Assembly (NCBI GenBank): GCA_032052615.1
Contig: DAMBWF010000008.1
Coordinates: 62,001-126,000 of the forward strand
Direction of reading: 5' to 3'
Length of the DNA stretch: 64,000 bases
From: Pseudomonas_T sp032052615
GTDB lineage: Bacteria > Pseudomonadota > Gammaproteobacteria > Pseudomonadales > Pseudomonadaceae
Notes under the pieces: model-generated
Database searches by the model: none
Told to the model about the DNA's origin: nothing
What the model saw: the letters and a program-made list of their open reading frames with translations, nothing else
In this document: positions 16,114 to 24,531 of the stretch, one piece after another
How positions within the stretch are numbered: the stretch's first letter is position 1
Layout of the letters: each line of letters starts with the position of its first letter
Made by a program: the position numbers and the translations under genes

Positions 16114-17070
16114 TTACTCGCTGACGCCGGAGCGGCGAACCGCCCGAGGAGCCTCGTCCGTCGCCGCGACCGGCGCCTCGGCCAAGGGCCGGCGGCGCTG
16201 GCGCCACTGGGGCAGGCCGATCAGCACCACCGCGCCGACGATCACGGTCATCGCCAGGGTTTCCTCCAGGCCGACATGTTCGTCGGCGAAGGCCATTCCC
16301 AGCAGCACCGCCACCACGGGGTTGACGTAGGCGTAGCTGGTGGCCGCGGCCGGGCGCACGTGCTTGAACAGGTACACGTAGGCGCTGAACCCGACGATGG
16401 AACCGAAGCCGATCAAGTAGGCCAGGGCGCCCCAGCCGGCGATGTCCGGCGGCGCGGCCAGGCGCTCGCCGCCGACCGCGCTGGCGACCAGCAGCACCGT
16501 GCCCGCGGCGAGCATCTGGGCGGCGCTGGCCATGGGCCCGGCCGGCATCGGCAGGCGCTTGCTCCACACCGAGCCGAATGCCCAACTGGCGGCGGCCAGC
16601 AGCACCAGCACCGCGCCCAGGGGGCTGGCCTGAAGGTTCGACCCGAGGTTGAGCAGCGCGATGCCGGTCATGCCCATGACGATGCCCGCCCACTCCAGGC
16701 GCGTGGCGCGCCCGCCGGTGAACAGCCCGAAGAACAGCGTGAACAGCGGCACCGTCGCCAATGCCAGGGCCGCCACGCCCGAGGTGACCCCCCGGTGTTC
16801 GGCCACGGTCACCGCGCCGTTGCCGACGCTCAACAGCAGCACGCCCACCACCGCCGCGGCGCGCCATTCGCGCCAGGCGGGCCAGGGCGCGCCACGCCAG
16901 CGCAGCCAAGCGAACATCAGCCCGCCGGCGGTCAGGAACCGCAAGCCCGCCATCAAGAGCGGCGGCCAGGACTCGACGCCGATGCGAATCGCCAGGTAGG
17001 TCGACCCCCAGATCAGGTAAAGCGCGAAGAAAGCAGCGATCAACAGCAAGGGCGAGGGGCGGGATGTCAT
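16114..17070 (-). CDS. EamA/DMT-superfamily exporter (YedA/PecM-like)
   Basis: 318 residues with ten predicted transmembrane helices arranged as two EamA repeats. The first begins YLIWGSTYLAIRIGV, the usual DMT signature, and the second at SWAFGSVWSKRL, with TSYAYVNPVVAVLLG in helix 9. DMT proteins of this branch export amino acids, pigments or other small metabolites; the substrate is unknown. The C-terminal tail is charged and cytoplasmic. The gene is divergent from an Lrp-type regulator with 142 bp between starts, a common pattern for a ligand-controlled exporter. Confidence 0.88.
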   Translation of the reverse strand: MTSRPSPLLLIAAFFALYLIWGSTYLAIRIGVESWPPLLMAGLRFLTAGGLMFAWLRWRGAPWPAWREWRAAAVVGVLLLSVGNGAVTVAEHRGVTSGVAALALATVPLFTLFFGLFTGGRATRLEWAGIVMGMTGIALLNLGSNLQASPLGAVLVLLAAASWAFGSVWSKRLPMPAGPMASAAQMLAAGTVLLVASAVGGERLAAPPDIAGWGALAYLIGFGSIVGFSAYVYLFKHVRPAAATSYAYVNPVVAVLLGMAFADEHVGLEETLAMTVIVGAVVLIGLPQWRQRRRPLAEAPVAATDEAPRAVRRSGVSE

Positions 17071-17212
17071 GAGCGAACTCGACTTCGACGGAGGGCCCTC
17101 CATTCTAGGCAAGGCACCGGAGCGAAATTAAGGGTGAAACGCAGCTTCGCGCTCGCCCGCGCCTGGTTTTCCCCGGTAAATTCCACCTCCCGCCTTCGTT
17201 CCGGAGAACGCG

Positions 17213-17671
17213 ATGGATAAGTACGATCGGCTGCTGGTGGCGGCCCTGGTGGAAAACGGCCGCGCCTCGTTCGCCGAGCTGGCGCGACGGGTGAACCTGT
17301 CGCCGCCGGCGGTGGCGGACCGGGTGGCCAAGTTGGAAGCCAGCGGCGTCATCACCGGCTACCACGCCTGCGTCGACCCGGCCCGGGTGGGCTTGCCGAT
17401 CCAGTGCATGATCGAGCTGCGCCTCGCCCACCAGGACTTCAAGCGCACCTTGGAAACCCTGGAGCGCATCCCCCAGGTATCGCTGTGCCACCGGGTCACC
17501 GGCGAGGCCTGCGTGCTGATCCATGCCGCCGTGGGCTCGATGCCGGAACTGCAGGACCTGATCGACGAATTGAGCCAGTACGGCGCCAGCAAGACCTCGC
17601 TGATCCTCTCCACGCCCTTCGCCCGACGCCTGCCAGCGACCCTGCAAGACGGCCCGGCCCGCAAGAACTGA
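17213..17671 (+). CDS. Lrp/AsnC-family transcriptional regulator (divergent from DMT exporter)
   Basis: 152 residues. An N-terminal winged helix-turn-helix (1-60; DKYDRLLVAALVENGRASF, then LARRVNLSPPAVADRVAKLE as the recognition helix) is followed by an RAM ligand-binding/oligomerisation domain (about 70-145). Such proteins sense amino acids and control nearby transport genes. Its location makes the EamA exporter the likely target. ATG at 17213 follows GGAGAACGCG. No clear palindrome was found in the 142-bp intergenic region by eye. Confidence 0.88.
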   Translation: MDKYDRLLVAALVENGRASFAELARRVNLSPPAVADRVAKLEASGVITGYHACVDPARVGLPIQCMIELRLAHQDFKRTLETLERIPQVSLCHRVTGEACVLIHAAVGSMPELQDLIDELSQYGASKTSLILSTPFARRLPATLQDGPARKN

Positions 17672-17896
17672 TCAGGCCATCGGTAGCGCGCGCCACGCCG
17701 GACTGGATCGTTCGCGACCCGGCATACGGCCTCGACGCTTTCGGTGTCGAAGAGCCCATGCGGCGGTCCGCTGGCGGCTGTTGGTGGACCACGCGCGGCA
17801 AGGGCCAGGCGTCCGCTCGCTCCACCCAGCAAGCTGGCGGGTCGGGGCAATCCGGGGAACGACGCGGCGCGCAACAGGCCGCCCCGCGCGACGCGC

Positions 17897-18376
17897 TCAA
17901 TGGCGCAGGAGCAACCGCCCCTCGATGGGCTGGTAGTGGTCGGCGGCGCGCACCAGGGAATGGGCGGTCAGGCCCGGCACGCCATAGACCTGGCTGCGGG
18001 TGCCATGGCGCTGGCGGATGCGCTCCAGCAAGAGATCGAAATCACCGTCGCCGGAAGCCAGCACCACCTCGTCCACCCGCTCCGCCGCTTCCATCACGTC
18101 CAAGGTGATGCCCACGTCCCAATCGCCCTTGGCCGAGCCGTCGCTGCGCTGAATATAGGGCTTGAGCTTCACCGTGAAGCCAAGGCCGCGCAGGATGCCT
18201 TGAAACTGCTGCTGGCGCGGATCGCCCCGGTCGATGGCATAGGCGTAGGCCTCGACGATCCGGCCCTGGGCCGCCAGCCCCGCCCACAGCGCGGCGTAAT
18301 CGAAGTGGCAGCCATAGGCCTGGCGCACGGTGTAGTAGAGGTTCTGGACATCGGCGAACAGGGCGATCGACTTCAC
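17897..18376 (-). CDS. NYN-domain (LabA/DUF88-type) putative ribonuclease
   Basis: 159 residues. The NYN (PIN-like) fold shows FADVQNLYYTV (D9, N12), the second acidic cluster GDWDVGITLDVME, and LASGDGDFDLLLERI with the GDGDF metal-binding motif. NYN proteins are predicted Mg-dependent RNases acting on RNA. A GTG start at 18376 was chosen: GGAG lies six bases upstream; a TTG at 18388 is possible. The 225 bp beyond its 3' end hold no gene that I recognise. Confidence 0.85.
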   Translation of the reverse strand: MKSIALFADVQNLYYTVRQAYGCHFDYAALWAGLAAQGRIVEAYAYAIDRGDPRQQQFQGILRGLGFTVKLKPYIQRSDGSAKGDWDVGITLDVMEAAERVDEVVLASGDGDFDLLLERIRQRHGTRSQVYGVPGLTAHSLVRAADHYQPIEGRLLLRH

Positions 18377-18445
18377 GGCGGGCTCCAAGGGCCAGCGGGC
18401 GGGCGGCGATTATCGCAGCCCGCGAGCGCCGGCGCATGGCCGCGC

Positions 18446-19234
18446 TCAGACGAAGGTGTCGTCGTCGGAGAAAAAGCCCGGATCGTCCTCGAAATCCGCC
18501 TCGCTGAACCCGGGTTCGCCGAAGCCGTCGGTACCGCCGGCATCGGCCAGGCCCGGCGACCCGCCGAACTGGTCGGGGGTCATGTGGCTGGTGTCGAGGT
18601 CGCTGTCGGCGAGAAAGCTGACGTCCTGGTCGTTGTGGAGATCCTGAGCCGGCGGCTGGATGATCTCGACGATCTCCTGGGGATTGGAATGGTGGAACAG
18701 CCCACTGAGCATGTCCGCCAGCATCACCCCGCCGGCCACGCCAGCGGCGGTTTGCAAGGCGCCGCCAAGGAAACCGCCCATGCGCGAGGGTTGGGCCGGC
18801 GCGGCACCGTAGCCACCTCCGGGGGCATACGTCCCCGGCGCGGTGGAGGCGCCCGGCGTGGAGGCGCCCGGCGAGGAAGCGCCCGGCGTGGCGCCGCTGC
18901 TCCAGGCGCCGCCCGGCAGCGGGGCCGGTGCCGGCGGAGCGCTGTCGCGGTTGCCGGCGCCGAACAGCCCGGCGAGGAACCCGCCGCTGGAGGGCCGGTT
19001 GCGCGCCTGGGCGGCGACCTGGGCTTCCAGGTCCTTGACCCGCTGGTCGAGGCGCTTGAGGGCGGCTTCCTGGATAAGGATCACCTGGGCCATGTAGTAG
19101 GGCGCGCTGGGTTGGCCGGCGAGGTGCCGGTTGATCTGCGCCTCGGCCTGGGGGTCGCGGGGCGCGGCCTGCTGCTCGGCCTTCTTCAGGCGATCGAACA
19201 GGCCGTCGATCAGGGCTTGTTCTGACGTTTCCAT
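18446..19234 (-). CDS. DUF2076 domain protein
   Basis: 262 residues matching the DUF2076 layout. An N-terminal helical region begins TSEQALIDGLFDRLKKAEQQ and includes YYMAQVILIQEAALKRLDQRV (a short coiled coil, about 48-75). A Pro/Ala/Gly/Ser linker with tandem PGAS repeats (about 115-150) precedes a Gly-rich hydrophobic segment MGGFLGGALQTAAGVAGGVML, and an acidic Asp-rich tail ends in DDDTFV. Function unknown; homologues are annotated as ABC-transporter-associated or periplasmic ligand-binding sensor proteins without proof. It lies 69 bp upstream of the NYN gene, same strand. Confidence 0.82.
   Translation of the reverse strand: METSEQALIDGLFDRLKKAEQQAAPRDPQAEAQINRHLAGQPSAPYYMAQVILIQEAALKRLDQRVKDLEAQVAAQARNRPSSGGFLAGLFGAGNRDSAPPAPAPLPGGAWSSGATPGASSPGASTPGASTAPGTYAPGGGYGAAPAQPSRMGGFLGGALQTAAGVAGGVMLADMLSGLFHHSNPQEIVEIIQPPAQDLHNDQDVSFLADSDLDTSHMTPDQFGGSPGLADAGGTDGFGEPGFSEADFEDDPGFFSDDDTFV
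18845..18889 (-). repeat. Three tandem 15-bp units in the DUF2076 linker
   Basis: Plus-strand units GGAGGCGCCCGGCGT, GGAGGCGCCCGGCGA and GGAAGCGCCCGGCGT stand head to tail and encode PGAS/PGAST repeats on the minus strand. Copy number could vary by slippage without a frameshift. Confidence 0.85.
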
Positions 19235-19315
19235 GGGTACCTCTGCGAAATGCGCATTGGACACGCGATGGCGGTTTGAGCAAGCTGGCGAACCCAAGTT
19301 CCCAGGCCACCCGTC

Positions 19316-19870
19316 ATGCCCGCCACCCCTGCCCTGTTGCTCGTCGACCTGCAACGCTGCATGGCGGAGCCGCGTCCGGTAGCGCGCAACAACCCCGACG
19401 CCGAGGCGCATCTCGCCGCCCTGTTGGCCCACTGGCGCGCCCGGGGCTGGCCGCTTGTGCATATCCGCCATATTTCCCGTGACCCGGCCTCGGGCTTCGC
19501 GCCGGGCCAGCCCGGCGTGGTCTTCCAGGCGGCGTTCGAGCCACTCCCCCATGAACAGGTGCTGGAGAAGAACGTGCCGGACGCCTTCGTCAGCGGGGCC
19601 TTGGAGCGCTGGCTGCGGATACGCGGCCTCGACCGCCTGGTGATCGCCGGGGTGATCAGCGAGAACTCCTTGGAAGCCACCGCCCGCAGCGCCGGTAACC
19701 TGGGGTTCATCGCCCAGGTCCCGGAGGATGCCTGCTTCACCTTCGCCAAGGCGGACTTCCGCGGCCGCCCGCGCAGCGCCGAGGAGGTCCACGACATGGC
19801 CATGGCCAACCTGCACGGGGAATATGCCGAAGTGCTGAGTACCCGAGCCGTGCTGGACCGCTGGGCCTAG
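19316..19870 (+). CDS. Isochorismatase-fold (cysteine hydrolase-like) protein with Ser in place of catalytic Cys
   Basis: 184 residues. The fold is clear: LLLVDLQRCM with catalytic-type D11, LEKNVPDAF with K85, and GVISENSLEATARSAGNLGF where the family normally has a cysteine at the S118 position. The remaining triad residues Asp and Lys are kept. Relatives include nicotinamidases, N-carbamoylsarcosine hydrolases and isochorismatases. With Ser118 the enzyme may use serine, have altered chemistry or act non-catalytically. It is divergent from the DUF2076 gene by 81 bp. Confidence 0.82.
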   Translation: MPATPALLLVDLQRCMAEPRPVARNNPDAEAHLAALLAHWRARGWPLVHIRHISRDPASGFAPGQPGVVFQAAFEPLPHEQVLEKNVPDAFVSGALERWLRIRGLDRLVIAGVISENSLEATARSAGNLGFIAQVPEDACFTFAKADFRGRPRSAEEVHDMAMANLHGEYAEVLSTRAVLDRWA

Positions 19871-19937
19871 GCATCTGTTTGGCCGCCCCAGCCGGCTTCC
19901 GCTACAGTAGCCGCCCCGCTCCTGTCGTGAACCGCCG

Positions 19938-20600
19938 ATGATGTCCCTCAGCGCCCTGCGCGATTCCTGGTATTTCTTCAGCCGGCACTTGCCGGCCATC
20001 GCCCTGCTCTGCCTGCCCCTGCTGGTGCCCGAGGCCCTGCTGCAGCGCTTCATCGAAACCCGGGTGGGCGGCGACGGGGGCTCGCTCTATCCGATGCTGG
20101 CCAACCTGTTGTTCTACCCGCTCTACACCGCCTCGCTGATCCTCTTCCTGGATGCCCGCAGCCGGGGCGCCTACCCGGCGACGCTGACCGTGTGGGGCGA
20201 TGCCCTGACCCTCTGGCCGCGCTTCGCCGTGCTGTTCGCCCTGAGCCTGACGCTGCTGATGGCCGGCTTCGCCCTGTACGTGCTGCCAGGGCTGTGGCTG
20301 ATGATCAAGCTGAGCTATGCCGAGTTCCTGCTGGTCCTGCGCCAGCGCTCGCCCCTGCAGGCCCTGACCGACAGCTTCGCCCTGACCCGGGGCCAGTTCG
20401 GAACCCTGGCCCTGTGCCTGCTGGTGGCGATGGCGCCGGCCTGGCTGTTCGACGGGGTGTCGGCCCACTGGCTGGGTCCGCACCCGGCCCTGGCGCCGGA
20501 CTTGCTGTGCCGGGCCCTCAGCGGTTTCCTGCAACTGTTCCCCACGGTGGTGACCTACCGCCTGTTCATGCGGCGGCTGCCGCCACCCACCCTGGCCTAA
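19938..20600 (+). CDS. YciC-family (UPF0259) inner-membrane protein
   Basis: 220 residues, with about six hydrophobic helices. The start SALRDSWYFFSRHLPAI, the segment YPLYTASLILFLDARSRG and FALTRGQFGTLAL match the YciC family of polytopic inner-membrane proteins, whose function is unknown. ATG 19938 is followed directly by a second ATG. A TACAGT -10-like hexamer at 19903-19908 may be its promoter. Confidence 0.83.
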   Translation: MMSLSALRDSWYFFSRHLPAIALLCLPLLVPEALLQRFIETRVGGDGGSLYPMLANLLFYPLYTASLILFLDARSRGAYPATLTVWGDALTLWPRFAVLFALSLTLLMAGFALYVLPGLWLMIKLSYAEFLLVLRQRSPLQALTDSFALTRGQFGTLALCLLVAMAPAWLFDGVSAHWLGPHPALAPDLLCRALSGFLQLFPTVVTYRLFMRRLPPPTLA

Positions 20601-20728
20601 GGGCGCCCGCGCCGCTTGCCCGGCGTCGCTCACCGATTGCCTCGGAGGAGACGGCGAAGCTGCCGGCCCGTTCGCCGATCCCCACACCGTGTTAACCGTT
20701 TCACGCCATCCGCACCGGGACCGTCTTC

Positions 20729-21285
20729 ATGGACAACATGCCGCTCCTCAGCACCCCGCGCCTGACGCTCACGCCTCTGACGCTCGCCGATGCGCCCGCC
20801 ATCCAACGGCTGTTCGCCCACTGGGACGTGGTGCGCTATCTGGATCATCGGGTCCCTGGCCCTACCCGAACGACGGGGCGCTGACCTATGTGCGCGACGT
20901 CGCGCTGCCGGGCATGGCCGCCGGTCGGGAGTGGCACTGGATGATCCGCCTGGGCCCGGCGACAGGTCCCCGCATTGGCAGCATCAGCCTGTACGACCAA
21001 CCCGGCAACAACCGGGGCTTCTGGCTGGCGCCGCCCTGGCAGGGGCAGGGGCAGGGTTACATGAGCGAGGCCTTTGCGGTCATTAACGCCTTCTGGTTCG
21101 AGACGCTCGGGCGTCCGCTCATGCGAGTCCCGAAGGCCGTGGAGAACCGCGCCTCCCGCGCCCTCTCCCTGCGCGAGGGCATGCGCAAGGTGGAGACCCG
21201 CGAGGACCGTTTCGTCTGTGGGCCGATGCTCAAGGACATTTGGGAACTGACCCGCGAGGAGTGGCTGGGCAATCGACGGACCTGA
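20729..21285 (+). pseudogene. GNAT acetyltransferase gene split by a -1 frameshift
   Basis: The first 42 or so codons from ATG 20729 encode a GNAT start (LLSTPRLTLTPLTLADAPAI, then WDVVRYLDHRVP). That frame stops at 20882-20884. The rest continues in another frame from WPYPNDGALTYVRDVALP through GFWLAPPWQGQGQGYMSEA (acetyl-CoA loop) to 21285. The two parts join naturally if one C is restored near 20853-20856 (ggtccctgg instead of ggtcccctgg). Reconstituted length is about 186 residues, normal for the family. It may be a genuine inactivation or a sequencing error in a C-run. Confidence 0.75.
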
Positions 21286-21406
21286 CACCCCTTCCCGCTC
21301 GCGGGCCGTTGGGACGAGGCCACAAGCCGACCATTCGCTCCGCGGGCTCGATCTGTTAGTACCTGCACCCGCCGAACGCCGACCGCCGAACGCCGGGGCG
21401 GCGGCC

Positions 21407-23929
21407 CTAGCGCCGGGGCCGGGTGCGGGCGGTGGGCTCGGCCACCAGCGGGTCGTCGGGCCAGTAATGCTTGGGGTAGCGGCCCTTGAGGTCCTTCTTC
21501 ACCTCGGCGTAGGTGGTGCGCCAGAAGCTCGCCAGGTCCTGGGTGACTTGCACCGGGCGCTGGGCCGGGGACAGCAGGTGCAGCTTCACCCCGAGCTGGC
21601 CGCCGGCGATGCGCGGCGTGTCGGCCAGGCCGAACAGTTCTTGCAGGCGCACCGCCAGCACCGGTGGGAATTCGTGGTAGTCGAGGCGGATGTGGGAGCC
21701 CGACGGCACTTGCAGGGTACGCGGCGCCAGTTCGTCCAGGCGCTGCGGCAACGGCCAGGGCAGCAGGCCCTGGAGGATCGACGCCAGCTCCAGGTTGGCG
21801 AAGTGGGACAGCCGCGAGACCTTGCCCAGGTAGGGCAGCAGCCAGTCCTCCAGGGACGCCAGCAGCGCCGCGTCGCCGACGTCCGGCCATTCGCTCGTGC
21901 CGTCCCGCTCCAGGTCGAGCCGGCGCAGCAGGTTCACCCGCGCCTGCCACTGGCGCAGCTCCGGCGTCCAGGGCAACAGCTCCAGGCCCTTGCGCCGGAC
22001 GCCCCCCAGCAGCGCGCGGCCGCGGGCGTCCTCGTCGAGGGCGGGCAACGCCTCGCTGGTCAGCACCAGCTCGCCTACCCGGCGCTGGCGCTCGGCGCGC
22101 AGCACACCCTCGCGCTCGTCCCAATCGAGCACGTCGAGGGTGCCGACCTGCTCCGCCAGGGGCCCGTCGAACAGCGCCGGGTCCAGCTCGGCGGCCAGGT
22201 AGATGCGCTCGTCCCGCTGCCCCTGGCGGCTGCCCAGGTCGGCGATCGCCAGCCAGGGCGACTTCATCAGCGCGTCGGCTTCGACGAACACCGCGGCGCG
22301 GCCGTTGGCCAGCCGGTAACCGGCCGCCGACCCGGCGCGCCGCCGGGCGATCCGGTCGGGATAGGCGAACGCCAGCAGGCAGCCGAGCCAGCGCGGATGG
22401 TCCGGGTCGGCCACCGGCGCTTCCGCCGCGCCGCGCAACAGGCCCCGGTACTGGCGCGCCACCTGGCGGATACGCTGCACCGCGCCCCGGGCGCGCCCAC
22501 CTCCGCCGCCTTCCAGCAGGGCAAGGCGGCCATGGAGATCGGCGCCGCCCTCCCTCAGGATGTCCCGCTCCCCCAGCAGGGCCGCCAGGTCGCAGGCCAA
22601 CCCGCCCAGCCCGAGGGCCTGTCCGCGCAGCAGCAGATGGGCGATGCGCGGGTGCGCCGGCAGCCGGGCCATGGCCTGACCGTGGGCGGAAAGACCCTCC
22701 CCCTGTAACGCGCCGAGGCGCGCCAGCAGGTCGCGGGCCTGGGCCAGGGCGGCGGGCGGCGGCGCGTCCAGCCAGCGCAGTTCCTCCGCCGCCGCGCCCC
22801 AACGGGCCAGTTGCAGGGCCAGCCCGGCCAAGTCGGCCTGGAGAATCTCGGCGGTGCCGTGGGCGGCCAGTTGAGCGTGCTGGTCCTCGGACCACAGGCG
22901 GTAGCACACCCCCGGCTCCAGGCGGCCGGCGCGACCGGCGCGCTGGGTGGCCGAGGCGCGGGAGATGCGCTGGGTGTCGAGGCGGGTCATGGCGCTGGCC
23001 GGGTCGAAGCGCGGAACCCGCTCCAGGCCGGCGTCGATCACCACCCGCACACCCTCGATGGTCAGGCTGGTCTCGGCGATGTTGGTGGCCAGCACCACCT
23101 TGCGGATGCCGGCCGGCGCCGGCTCGATGGCGGCGCGCTGATCGGCCAGGTCCAGCTCGCCGTGCAGCGGGCAGATCCGTACGTCGGGGCGGCCGGCCAG
23201 GGTGTCCTCCAGGCGCACGGCGACCCGGCGGATCTCCGCCTGCCCCGGCAAGAACACCAGCAGGCTGCCCGTTTCCTCGGCCAGGGCCTGGGCCACGGTT
23301 TGCGCCACCCGAGGCTCCAGGCCGTCGCGCTCGTAAACGCCGCCGGGGGCGGGCGCGCGGCCCCAGCGGATCGCCACCGGGTGCATGCGCCCCTCGCTGC
23401 GCACCACCGGCGCATCGTCCAACAGCGCCGCCAGGCGCGCGCCGTCCAGGGTGGCGGACATCACCAGCACCTTCAGCGGCTCGTCCCGCAGCAACTCGCG
23501 GCCGTTAAGGGTCAAGGCCAGGGCCAGGTCGGCGTCCAGGCTGCGCTCGTGGAATTCGTCGAAGATCACCAGGCCGACGCCCTCCAGGGCCGGGTCGTCC
23601 TGCAGGCGGCGGGCGAGGATGCCCTCGGTGACCACCTCGATGCGGGTGCGCGGGCCGACCCGGCTGTCCAGGCGGATGCGATAGCCGACGGTTTCCCCCA
23701 CCGCCTCGCCCAATTCCGCCGCCAGCCGCTCGGCGGCGGCGCGAGCGGCCAGCCGGCGCGGCTCCAGCATCAGGATGCGGTGCCCGGCGAGCCAAGGCTC
23801 GTCCAGCAGCGCCAGCGGTACCCGGGTGGTCTTGCCCGCGCCAGGGGGCGCCTCCAGCACCGCTTCATCGCGCCCGGCGAGGGCGGCGCGCAGGTCCGGG
23901 AGGATGGCGTCGATAGGCAGAGAAATCAT
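21407..23929 (-). CDS. hrpB: ATP-dependent helicase HrpB
   Basis: 840 residues, the usual size of this DEAH-box helicase. Motif I is EAPPGAGKTT, Ia EPRRLAARAAAERLA, II DEFH in FDEFHERSLD, III MSATLDG, V/VI ATNIAETSLTIEGV and QRAGRAGR. A helicase-associated region and the HrpB-specific C-terminus (about 720-830, with LDYHEFPPVLAVRLQE and SFWRTTYAEVKKDLKGRYPK) complete it. HrpB is a broadly conserved but poorly understood RNA helicase; a Xanthomonas homologue affects mRNA processing. Not to be confused with the type III secretion HrpB. Single gene, divergent from the small lipoprotein. Confidence 0.95.
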   Translation of the reverse strand: MISLPIDAILPDLRAALAGRDEAVLEAPPGAGKTTRVPLALLDEPWLAGHRILMLEPRRLAARAAAERLAAELGEAVGETVGYRIRLDSRVGPRTRIEVVTEGILARRLQDDPALEGVGLVIFDEFHERSLDADLALALTLNGRELLRDEPLKVLVMSATLDGARLAALLDDAPVVRSEGRMHPVAIRWGRAPAPGGVYERDGLEPRVAQTVAQALAEETGSLLVFLPGQAEIRRVAVRLEDTLAGRPDVRICPLHGELDLADQRAAIEPAPAGIRKVVLATNIAETSLTIEGVRVVIDAGLERVPRFDPASAMTRLDTQRISRASATQRAGRAGRLEPGVCYRLWSEDQHAQLAAHGTAEILQADLAGLALQLARWGAAAEELRWLDAPPPAALAQARDLLARLGALQGEGLSAHGQAMARLPAHPRIAHLLLRGQALGLGGLACDLAALLGERDILREGGADLHGRLALLEGGGGGRARGAVQRIRQVARQYRGLLRGAAEAPVADPDHPRWLGCLLAFAYPDRIARRRAGSAAGYRLANGRAAVFVEADALMKSPWLAIADLGSRQGQRDERIYLAAELDPALFDGPLAEQVGTLDVLDWDEREGVLRAERQRRVGELVLTSEALPALDEDARGRALLGGVRRKGLELLPWTPELRQWQARVNLLRRLDLERDGTSEWPDVGDAALLASLEDWLLPYLGKVSRLSHFANLELASILQGLLPWPLPQRLDELAPRTLQVPSGSHIRLDYHEFPPVLAVRLQELFGLADTPRIAGGQLGVKLHLLSPAQRPVQVTQDLASFWRTTYAEVKKDLKGRYPKHYWPDDPLVAEPTARTRPRR

Positions 23930-24065
23930 GACGGCTCCGTTCGAGGGGGAGGCGGATTATAGGGTCCGACGCCGTCGCTTCCACCCATGGCGTCCAGCCA
24001 TCGAGACGCGAACCCCGGCCCCCGCGCGGCAGTCTCATCAGCAACGACGAAACCGTTCGGGCCAC

Positions 24066-24074
24066 TGCTATAGT
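24066..24074 (+). promoter_or_regulatory. Extended -10 promoter of the small lipoprotein gene
   Basis: TGCTATAGT is an extended -10 element (TGn-TATAGT), 27 bases upstream of the start codon. No clear -35 is needed for such promoters. Confidence 0.5.
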
Positions 24075-24101
24075 GGCGCCCATTTTCCCAGGAGGTGCTC
24101 A

Positions 24102-24521
24102 ATGCGCTCAGCTAACCGCGTCGTCGGCGGCGTCCTCGCCGTCGCTCTGTTCACCCAGCTCGCCGCCTGTGGCTCGCTGTTCTTTCCCGACCGCCGGGGG
24201 CAGATCGAGGGGCGCGTCGATCCGTTGGTGGCCGGCCTGGATGCTATCGGCATCCTGTTCTATGTGATCCCGGGCCTGATCGCCTTCGCCGTGGACTTCG
24301 CCACCGGCGCCATCTACCTGCCCGAAGGCCAGCAGTACTCGGTGGCGCCGGAAACCCTGCGCGAGGCCATCGGCGCCGACGGCCAGGTGGACGCCGCGCG
24401 GCTCAAGGCGATCATCCTGCGAGAAACCGGCCGCGACCTGCCGCTGGACGACCCCCGGCTGATCCGCCACGCCGGCAATTCCCAGCAGCTCGCCGCCTAC
24501 GGCCTGCTGCCCGCCGCCTGA
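24102..24521 (+). CDS. Small conserved Pseudomonas lipoprotein
   Basis: 139 residues. The signal sequence ends in lipobox LAAC (C24, next residue Gly), followed by GSLFFPDRRGQIEGR. A hydrophobic stretch IGILFYVIPGLIAFAVDFATG (about 50-70) may be a membrane helix. The C-terminal 60 residues are soluble. I recall relatives in Pseudomonas wrongly labelled polynucleotide phosphorylase; nothing here supports that, and no function is known. AGGAGGT seven bases before ATG 24102 is a strong ribosome-binding site. The CDF gene starts 10 bp downstream, suggesting one transcript. Confidence 0.82.
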   Translation: MRSANRVVGGVLAVALFTQLAACGSLFFPDRRGQIEGRVDPLVAGLDAIGILFYVIPGLIAFAVDFATGAIYLPEGQQYSVAPETLREAIGADGQVDAARLKAIILRETGRDLPLDDPRLIRHAGNSQQLAAYGLLPAA

Positions 24522-24531
24522 CCTTGGGCCC

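Noticed and set aside
24102..24521. Polyribonucleotide nucleotidyltransferase annotation for the small lipoprotein
   Set aside because: The protein is 139 residues with a lipobox and no PNPase, KH or S1 features; such a name would be an error carried over.
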